From the NCBI GenBank assembly GCA_016199325.1, contig JACQGW010000114.1, forward strand, positions 1 to 11,106: a stretch of DNA of 11,106 bases. The letters run 5' to 3'. Made by a program: the position numbers and the translations under genes. The notes beneath the pieces are model-generated. The model had not been told where the DNA came from and ran no database searches. It worked only from the letters and a program-made list of their open reading frames with translations. Positions 6,113 through 11,106 of the stretch are shown piece after piece; within the stretch, counting starts at the first letter, position 1, and each line of letters starts with the position of its first letter. The stretch is from Chloroflexota bacterium (lineage in GTDB: Bacteria > Chloroflexota > Dehalococcoidia > JACQGW01).

Positions 6113-6870
6113 TGGCCGGCGGTCGGCAGTCGAGAGTCGGCAGTCGGCAGTCCGGGGATCGACCGCCGGCTCCCGACTGCCGACCGCCGACCGCCGACTT
6201 TCGACTCTCGACCGTCCTGTGGGACCTGGACGGGACGCTGGTGGATTCCATCGAGCTGATCGTGCAGTCGTACGAGCACGTCGCCGAGCGCCACCTGGAC
6301 CGGCGGCTCGCCCGCGAGTGGATCCTGGCGCAGATCGGCCGACCGTTGCTCGCCTGCCTGGAAGAGCTGGCGCCGGGTCGCGGCGGCGCGCTGCGGGAGA
6401 CCTATCGTGCCTTTCAGCACGAGCACCACGACCGGCTCATGCAGCCCATCCCCGGCGTCGAGGCCGTCGTCGCCGAGCTTGACCGGCGCGGCTATCGCCA
6501 GGGCATCGTCACCTCGAAGTCTCGCGAGACGTCGCTGCGCGCGCTCCGGCTGTTCGGCCTCGACCGGCTGATCGAGCCGACGGTCTGCGTCGACGACACC
6601 GACCGCCATAAGCCCGACCCGACGCCGGTTCTGCTCGCCCTGGAGCGGCTCGGCGCCTCGGCGAGCCAGGCGATCTACGTCGGCGATAGCGTCCACGACG
6701 TCCTGGCGGGATCGGCGGCCGGCGTCGTGACCGCCGCCGCCCTCTGGGGCGCCGGCAGCGCCGCAACGCTCCGGGCCGCTCGCCCCTCGCTCCTCCTGAA
6801 AGCGCCTGCCGACCTGCTGCCATACTGCCGCCCCATGATCGCTCACGCGGAAGGGCAGGGCGCGTTGTAG
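6109..6870 (+). CDS. HAD-superfamily phosphatase (PpaX/Gph-like) with repeat-derived N-terminus
   Basis: This 253-residue hydrolase of HAD subfamily IA would act on a small phosphorylated substrate in the cytosol using an aspartyl-phosphate. Motif I is DLDGT (39-43; nucleophile D39, acid/base D41), motif II VTSKS (134-138), motif III HKPDP (167-171; K168), and motif IV GDSVHD (192-197). A helical cap lies between motifs I and II (about 50-118). The stretch around TSKSRETSLRALRLFGLD and the DDTDRHKPDP block resemble PpaX pyrophosphatase and phosphoglycolate phosphatase; the substrate cannot be fixed. In most relatives the nucleophile is within the first ten residues or so. Here residues 4-35 come from a heptamer inverted repeat placed directly after the start. 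No ATG, GTG or TTG lies in frame between repeat and motif I, so the extension is probably translated. The ATG overlaps the PNPOx stop, with only a weak ribosome-binding site. Confidence 0.87.
   Translation: MMAGGRQSRVGSRQSGDRPPAPDCRPPTADFRLSTVLWDLDGTLVDSIELIVQSYEHVAERHLDRRLAREWILAQIGRPLLACLEELAPGRGGALRETYRAFQHEHHDRLMQPIPGVEAVVAELDRRGYRQGIVTSKSRETSLRALRLFGLDRLIEPTVCVDDTDRHKPDPTPVLLALERLGASASQAIYVGDSVHDVLAGSAAGVVTAAALWGAGSAATLRAARPSLLLKAPADLLPYCRPMIAHAEGQGAL
6122..6212. repeat. Heptamer repeat arranged as a large inverted repeat
   Basis: The left arm (6122-6152) has four 7-base units of the GTCGGCA type (the second is GTCGAGA) plus GTC. The right arm (6175-6212) has units of the complementary type: TGCCGAC, CGCCGAC twice, TTTCGAC and TCTCGAC. 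The two arms pair over roughly 30 bases with a few mismatches around a 22-base loop, so a strong hairpin is possible. The element begins about eight bases after the HAD start codon and is read in frame. It resembles heptamer repeats scattered in many high-GC genomes (from memory). Confidence 0.75.
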
Positions 6871-6891
6871 GAGCAACCCCCGTGGTTGCTC
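6871..6891. terminator. Hairpin between convergent operons, candidate bidirectional terminator
   Basis: GAGCAACC (6871-6878) and GGTTGCTC (6884-6891) form a perfect eight-base stem around CCCGT. It begins directly after the HAD stop codon and ends eight bases before the stop of the convergent histidine kinase gene. The position is ideal for termination from both sides. Neither flank has a good run of T, so intrinsic termination may be weak. The 29-base gap between the two genes contains nothing else. Confidence 0.6.
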
Positions 6892-6899
6892 TCCCCGGT

Positions 6900-9800
6900 C
6901 TATCCGAGGATTACGTCAACCTCCATGACGGCCGCCACCATCTGGCGCAGCGCAGCCAGGGTGACCGGTTTGCCCACGACTCCATCGACGCCTCTGGGCG
7001 ATTCGCCGCTCGCCTGCATCAAGTTGCCGAACCCGGTCAGCATGATCACACGCGTGTCGGGCGAATGTTCCTTGACGGCCACCGCGAGCTGGTCGCCGCT
7101 CATTCCGGGCATTGCCCGGTCGGTCACGACCAGATCGAAGCTCCCGGATTGGAGCTTTTCCAGCGCCTCGACGCCACCGCCGGCAGTTTCCACGGCATGA
7201 TGGTCGATGTGGAGGTACTCCTCGACGACCCGGCGCACCAGTGGCTCGTCGTCCACGACGAGCACATGCAGGGGACCGGAGGAGTGCGAGTCTCTATGGC
7301 CTCCATCAAGTGCCGGCGGGGCCGTCCGGACGGGAAACTGGAGAGAGAACGTCGTCCCCTTGCCCGGTGTGCTGGCTATCGCGATCTCGCCGCTGTGTCG
7401 CCGGACAATCCCGTAGACGGCGGCCAGCCCCAGGCCCGTTCCCCGTTCTCCCTTGGTCGTGAAGAACGGCTCCAGGCACCGTTGGCGAACGGTCTCGCTC
7501 ATCCCAACGCCGCTGTCGGCGACGTCGACGACGACGACGTGGCCGCGCAGATGAGTCCGCAGGGTGATGGTCCCATCCGCCGGCATCGCGTCCACGGCGT
7601 TGAAGATGAGGTTCATGAGCGCCTCCCGAAGCTCGGGCTCATCCCCGGCGATCGGGAGGATCTCCCCGAGATCGGTCTCCAGCGTAATGGTGACGCCGTT
7701 GGCAAGCGCCTGGTCTCGCCATTTCGGCTGGGTCAGCTCGGCGACCTGTCCCACCAACTGGTTGAGATCGACCGGCCGGTGGACGTCCTCCTCTTCGCGG
7801 GGGCGGTAGAACTCTCGCAGGCGCATCACGACGTTGGCCGCGTCCCTCGCCCCGGTGTTGATCAGCCCCAGATACTCGATCGCTTTCTCCCGATTGCCGA
7901 GAATCTCTGGACGCGCCATCAAGAGCTCGCTGAACCCCAGGATGGGCGCCAGGGTGTTGTTGAAGTCGTGCGCAATGCCACTGGCCATCTCGCCGAGCGC
8001 GCGGAGGCGCTCTTGCGCGACCAACTGCTGCTGAGCCGCCGCGAGGCTGGCGATCGCGGCTTCCAGACGGCGGTTGCCTTCCCGCAGGGCCTCCTCGGCC
8101 TGCCGGCGCTCAATCGCAATCCTGGCCAGATGCGTCGCGGCCTGGATCAGCTCCCAGTCCTCGGGGCGCGGCGCACGCGGCTCTCGATAGTACTGGGCAA
8201 ACGTGCCCAGCACCGCCCCATCCTTCGACAGCAGTGGTGTTGACCAGCAGGCGGCCAGGCCATGTTCCAGCGGCAGCTCGCGGTAGCCCTGCCACAACGG
8301 GTCGGTGGCGATGTCCGCGACGATTACCGGCTTACCGAGATAGGCGGCAGTACCGCACGACCCCATGGCGGGGCCGATGGCAATCCCGTCGACGGCCCGG
8401 CAGAACCCGGCCGGCAGGCTCGGCGCGGCGCCGTGCCGCAGGCATCCCGCCTCGGCGTCCAGGAGCAGAACCGAGCAGAGCATTTCACCGCTCTCGGCTT
8501 CGACCAGGCGGCAGAGCGCGTCGAGCACGTCCGCCAGCGGGACGTCGGTTGCGATCAGCTCGAGGACGTTGCGTTGCCCGTCCAGCCAGCGCTCGGCCCG
8601 CCGCCGCCGGGTGACGTCGTGTGCGTGGGCGATGGCAAGGGCCGCCTGTTCGGCGAGACCGGAGAGCATTCGCTCGTGAGTGCCGGTGAAGTACCCGGCG
8701 CGGCGGCTCCAGCACGTGAGCGCGCCGATCACGCGGTCCCTCTCGCGCAAGGGCACGCAGACGGCCGCGCGAATCCCGCCTGCCTCGGAAAGGGGCCTGT
8801 TGAGCCATCGTGGCTCACGGGTGGCATCGGGCACAACGATCGCCCTGCCGGTCTGGACGACCGTTCCGGTCACTCCCTTGCCGAGCGGCCAGGAGGAGCC
8901 CCGAATCAGCTCTACCTCCGGGCCACCTCGAACGTCCTGGTACTTCACCATCGTCCCGGCGGCGTCGATCAGCGCCACGCCGGCGGCGTCGCACGCGCAG
9001 AGCCGGATGACGGCGTCCAGCACGCTGTCCAGAGTGGCCGAGAGGTCGAGTGAGGTCGCGATGTGCCTTGTCGATTCGAGAAGCGCCTCCACCTCACGGC
9101 GGGACGCATCGCTCTCGAGACGTGCCTGCTGTTCGGCTTCGTACAGTCGAGCGTTCTCGATCGCGACCGCCGCCTGGTTCGCCAGCGCCTGCGCGATCTC
9201 AACATCCTCCGGTGGGTAGCGGTGCGGTTGATCGTGGTAGATGACGAGCGTATCAGCGCCCTGGCCGGGTCGCAGAGACACGACGATTGCCGCCCGGCTG
9301 CCCTCGGCCGCCGTCAACTGAGCCAGCAGGTGTCCCGGCGGTGCGGCGGCGAGGTCCTCGACGACCACCGGCGCCTGCGGTCCGGCCGCCGGCGCTCTGG
9401 CGTACTGCGTCGTGAGGTGGCGGCACACCGCCTCGACGTAGGTCGTCGAGAGCCCGAACGATGCCAGGCAGACGTAGTCGCCCGCGTCGCGCCGACGGTA
9501 GATGGCGGCACGGTCCGCGGCGAGGAGGCGGCCACTCGCGTCGAGCACGGTGCTGAGCACCAGATCGAGGCTGAGGCTCTCGCCGATCTGCTTTGTCGCT
9601 TCGTAGAGCGTCTGTAGGCGCTCCCGTGCCCTGTCGACTTCGGCGCGCGCCTCGCGCTGCGCCGTCTCAGCATGCCGTCGCTCGGCGAGCTCCAGCCGCA
9701 GCGCATCGTTCATCCTGGCGAGATCGGCGGCGCGGGCGGACAGATCGCGCTGGAGAACGCGCAGCCGCGTGATGCTCCAGCTCAGCGCCAGCGAGACCAG

Positions 9801-10085
9801 CGCAAAGGCAGCCAGCGGCAGGACGGTCTGATATCCTCCGCTTCCCGCGGGCTGCATGGAGCCGAAGAAGTAGAACGTGCCGACGAGGAGGGAGAGCAGC
9901 GTGGCGAACACTGCCGCGCGCAAGCCGGCGAACCATGCGCTGACGACGACGGCGGCGAGGAACGGGATGAATCTGACCGAAGCAAGAAGCGGCTCCAGGA
10001 TCAGCATCAGCGCCAGCGCCGACGTGGTGGCAAGGGCGGCAATGGCGTACGGCAACAGAGCTGTGCGCACGCTCGGCGGCGTCAC
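6900..10085 (-). CDS. Hybrid sensor histidine kinase: membrane region, three GAF domains, HisKA, ATPase, receiver
   Basis: This 1061-residue signalling protein starts at a GTG (10083-10085) with AAGGGG six bases upstream. Residues about 12-104 hold four hydrophobic segments, like the DUF4118/KdpD-type membrane region, followed by a coiled coil (108-160). GAF domains lie at about 165-312, 340-490 and 505-660. The third carries the common block GSCGTAAYLGKP (575-586) and ACWSTPLLS (612-620). The HisKA region has the phosphorylated His in ASGIAHDFNN (H706). The ATPase domain shows NLIFNAVDAM (N829), DSGVGM (857-862), FFTTK (874-878) and GTGLGLA (882-888). The C-terminal receiver (about 939-1055) has VVDDE, the phospho-acceptor D989 in VVTDRAMPG, T1016 and K1039, so it looks complete. 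No separate response regulator or DNA-binding output is nearby, so the partner must be elsewhere or the receiver acts as a control or relay module. The signal is unknown. The gene converges with the HAD operon. Confidence 0.93.
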   Translation of the reverse strand: MTPPSVRTALLPYAIAALATTSALALMLILEPLLASVRFIPFLAAVVVSAWFAGLRAAVFATLLSLLVGTFYFFGSMQPAGSGGYQTVLPLAAFALVSLALSWSITRLRVLQRDLSARAADLARMNDALRLELAERRHAETAQREARAEVDRARERLQTLYEATKQIGESLSLDLVLSTVLDASGRLLAADRAAIYRRRDAGDYVCLASFGLSTTYVEAVCRHLTTQYARAPAAGPQAPVVVEDLAAAPPGHLLAQLTAAEGSRAAIVVSLRPGQGADTLVIYHDQPHRYPPEDVEIAQALANQAAVAIENARLYEAEQQARLESDASRREVEALLESTRHIATSLDLSATLDSVLDAVIRLCACDAAGVALIDAAGTMVKYQDVRGGPEVELIRGSSWPLGKGVTGTVVQTGRAIVVPDATREPRWLNRPLSEAGGIRAAVCVPLRERDRVIGALTCWSRRAGYFTGTHERMLSGLAEQAALAIAHAHDVTRRRRAERWLDGQRNVLELIATDVPLADVLDALCRLVEAESGEMLCSVLLLDAEAGCLRHGAAPSLPAGFCRAVDGIAIGPAMGSCGTAAYLGKPVIVADIATDPLWQGYRELPLEHGLAACWSTPLLSKDGAVLGTFAQYYREPRAPRPEDWELIQAATHLARIAIERRQAEEALREGNRRLEAAIASLAAAQQQLVAQERLRALGEMASGIAHDFNNTLAPILGFSELLMARPEILGNREKAIEYLGLINTGARDAANVVMRLREFYRPREEEDVHRPVDLNQLVGQVAELTQPKWRDQALANGVTITLETDLGEILPIAGDEPELREALMNLIFNAVDAMPADGTITLRTHLRGHVVVVDVADSGVGMSETVRQRCLEPFFTTKGERGTGLGLAAVYGIVRRHSGEIAIASTPGKGTTFSLQFPVRTAPPALDGGHRDSHSSGPLHVLVVDDEPLVRRVVEEYLHIDHHAVETAGGGVEALEKLQSGSFDLVVTDRAMPGMSGDQLAVAVKEHSPDTRVIMLTGFGNLMQASGESPRGVDGVVGKPVTLAALRQMVAAVMEVDVILG

Positions 10086-10152
10086 ACGTCACCCCTTCGA
10101 GCGCCATTGCAGGCGCCCGCGGCCTCGACAATGATGTGTGCTTCCACGTTCT

Positions 10153-10161
10153 ATTATAGCA
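10153..10161 (-). promoter_or_regulatory. Extended -10 promoter of the histidine kinase gene
   Basis: On the minus strand this reads TGCTATAAT, a consensus -10 with the TGN extension. The -35 region, within the end of the DUF554 gene, has no clear TTGACA. The leader to the GTG start is about 60 bases. The spacer 10086-10166 is the only non-coding DNA between the two minus-strand genes and holds this A/T-rich patch in GC-rich surroundings. Confidence 0.6.
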
Positions 10162-10166
10162 CGGCG

Positions 10167-10889
10167 TCAGCCAACCAACCGGACGATGATTGGTGCGATG
10201 ACGATGGCCGGCAGGAGGTTGCCGACCTGAAGCTGGCGGATGTTGAGGAGTCGCAGGCCGATGCCGACGATGAGGAGGCCGCCGGCCGCCGACATTTCGC
10301 GCGTCATAGGCTCGGTCAGAATGTCCCGCAGCCACGTGGCTCCCAGCGTCAGGCTGCCCTGATAGACGAGGATTGTGCCGGTCGAAAGGATGACCCCGAT
10401 GCCGAGCGCGGACGCAAAGGCGATGCTGGCAATGCCGTCCAGCATCGCCTTTACGGCCAGCGTACTGTAGTCTCCGGTCAGGCCGTCCTGGATCGAGCCG
10501 AGAATGGTCATCGGCCCCACGCAGAACAGCAGGCTCGAGGTCACAAACGCCTGGCTGATCTTGCCCCGGCCCGCCGAGAGAAGCTCGACAGACTGCTCCG
10601 CCGAGCCAAGCGACCGGGGTGTCAGGCGCTTCTCGATCCAGCGGCCAAACCGTTCGAGCCCGTCGTCGATGCCGAGCCAGGCGCCGGCGGCGCCGCCGAG
10701 CGCAAGGCTGCCGAGGGCGACGAGGACGTTCTCCGTCCTGAGCGCCATCTGCACGCCGATCAGGAGCGTGGCGAGCCCGAGCGCCTGGAGAGCCGTCTCA
10801 CGCACCCGCTCGGGCAGGCGCGCGCCCAGGAGCAGCCCGGCGGTGGTGCCGGCGAGTACAGCGGCGACGTTGATGAGGGTTCCAGTCAC
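10167..10889 (-). CDS. DUF554 family membrane protein (COG1811, YqgA-like)
   Basis: This 240-residue inner-membrane protein belongs to the DUF554 family, whose function is unknown; some relatives have been discussed as transporters. The GTG at 10887-10889 is chosen as start. It gives the usual opening VTGTLINVAAVLAG, and GGAGG stands four bases upstream. An upstream TTG at 10917-10919 overlaps the predicted -10 box and cannot be in the transcript. About seven hydrophobic segments are seen, near residues 1-21, 32-50, 53-73, 112-131, 145-180 (two), 200-216 and 224-240. Family marks are LLLGARLPERV (19-29), CVGPMTILGSIQDGL (123-137), with a Gly-Pro pair in the membrane, and KAMLDGIASIAFA (147-159). 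The histidine kinase gene follows on the same strand after 81 bases with its own promoter, so joint transcription is possible but not required. Confidence 0.87.
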   Translation of the reverse strand: MTGTLINVAAVLAGTTAGLLLGARLPERVRETALQALGLATLLIGVQMALRTENVLVALGSLALGGAAGAWLGIDDGLERFGRWIEKRLTPRSLGSAEQSVELLSAGRGKISQAFVTSSLLFCVGPMTILGSIQDGLTGDYSTLAVKAMLDGIASIAFASALGIGVILSTGTILVYQGSLTLGATWLRDILTEPMTREMSAAGGLLIVGIGLRLLNIRQLQVGNLLPAIVIAPIIVRLVG

Positions 10890-10908
10890 ACGGCCTCCAG
10901 TTCGGCTG

Positions 10909-10938
10909 AGTATACGCAACGGGCTCGCGCTCGGTCAA
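10909..10938 (-). promoter_or_regulatory. Sigma-70-type promoter of the DUF554 gene
   Basis: On the minus strand TTGACC (10933-10938) and TATACT (10909-10914) are separated by 18 bases, each matching five of six consensus bases. Transcription would start near 10902, leaving a leader of about a dozen bases that just includes the GGAGG site (10894-10898). This fixes the GTG at 10887-10889 as the start codon. Confidence 0.68.
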
Positions 10939-10944
10939 CCGAGC
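10929..10944. promoter_or_regulatory. Palindrome over the -35 box of the DUF554 promoter
   Basis: GCTCGGT (10929-10935) and ACCGAGC (10938-10944) are perfect inverted arms around CA. The -35 hexamer (10933-10938) lies inside. This is a classic place for a repressor to block RNA polymerase. No regulator gene is adjacent, so the binding protein is unknown. Confidence 0.42.
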
Positions 10945-10989
10945 CGCGCGTCATCTTGTAGCCGGCGAGGGAACTGGGCGCTGATGAAG

Positions 10990-11106
10990 GGCATGTTTCA
11001 GAAACCGCTTGACACTTTGCAGCGCCTCGTTATTTCCCCGCCTTGCCAGCAGTCGGGGCGGCCCTCCAGAGTGTCAACCGATTTCCTGCCGAATTTGAAA
11101 CATGCC
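10990..11106. mobile_element. 117-bp element with terminal inverted repeats (MITE-like)
   Basis: GGCATGTTTCA (10990-11000) is perfectly repeated in reverse as TGAAACATGCC (11096-11106). Inside these, TTGACACTTTGCAG (11009-11022) pairs with the reverse complement of 11064-11077 at 12 of 14 bases. The arms align over about 33 bases, apart from a 10-base insertion in the right arm (11086-11095). The core has no coding capacity. This suits a non-autonomous transposable element or the joined ends of one. The right end coincides with the end of the sequence, so a target-site duplication cannot be checked. No insertion sequence family was recognised. Confidence 0.62.

Noticed and set aside
6882..8243. 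Open frame of 453 codons antisense to the histidine kinase
   Set aside because: The minus strand encodes the complete kinase motifs here; the plus-strand reading has no family features.
10111..10126. GCGCC-ATTGCA-GGCGC inverted repeat in the histidine kinase leader
   Set aside because: Five-base GC arms arise easily by chance at this base composition and nothing else supports a function.
10890..10919. TTG start adding 10 residues to the DUF554 protein
   Set aside because: It lies at the predicted -10 region upstream of the transcription start; the GTG at 10887-10889 has GGAGG and fits the family start.
9672..10961. Open frame of 429 codons on the plus strand across the kinase start and the DUF554 gene
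   Set aside because: Crosses two promoters and two supported minus-strand genes; highly charged composition is typical of a GC-driven shadow.
11009..11036. TTGACA with TATTTC 16 bases later as a promoter inside the terminal element
   Set aside because: The -10 matches poorly, no gene follows in the window, and TTGACACT is better explained as part of the inverted arms.

Overview
This is a very GC-rich, gene-dense bacterial segment, and every call rests on reading the sequence alone. GC content is high throughout, codons end mostly in G or C, start codons overlap stop codons, and intergenic gaps are short. The gene set (Bateman-domain cystathionine beta-synthase, PASTA Ser/Thr kinase, multi-GAF hybrid histidine kinase, DUF554 protein) and the interspersed repeat types resemble what I associate with Chloroflexota of the Thermomicrobia/Sphaerobacter kind. 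That assignment is an inference, not a demonstrated fact.

Layout. Positions 2-286 (minus) hold the first 94 codons of an enolase-superfamily dipeptide epimerase-like gene that runs into a TGA at the left edge. A divergent regulatory region (287-428) separates it from a plus-strand operon: cystathionine beta-synthase (429-1835), cystathionine gamma-lyase (1832-3007) and a membrane-anchored PASTA Ser/Thr kinase (3004-4740). Both junctions are 4-base ATGA overlaps. A strong-looking promoter with a 13-bp palindrome at its expected start point (4742-4792) then drives a second plus-strand operon: a GntR/FCD regulator (4825-5535), a PNPOx-like flavin-binding protein (5519-6112) and a HAD phosphatase (6109-6870), again with overlapping ends. 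A hairpin at 6871-6891 lies between this operon and a convergent 1061-residue hybrid histidine kinase (6900-10085, minus). Upstream of that kinase, on the same strand, is a DUF554 membrane protein (10167-10889). The right end (10990-11106) is a 117-bp structure with terminal inverted repeats, probably a MITE or other non-autonomous element.

How the parts work together. The first operon encodes both steps of reverse transsulfuration (homocysteine + serine to cystathionine, then to cysteine) coupled to a signalling kinase, which suggests sulfur-amino-acid metabolism and cell-envelope signalling are co-expressed. The second operon looks self-regulated by its GntR repressor. The histidine kinase has its own receiver domain and no separate response regulator next to it.

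Three features are not ordinary genes: repeat DNA read in frame in the kinase linker, a heptamer inverted repeat read as the N-terminus of the HAD protein, and the terminal-inverted-repeat element. The short hexamer TATCAT recurs in two regulatory regions. No tRNA, rRNA or CRISPR array was seen.
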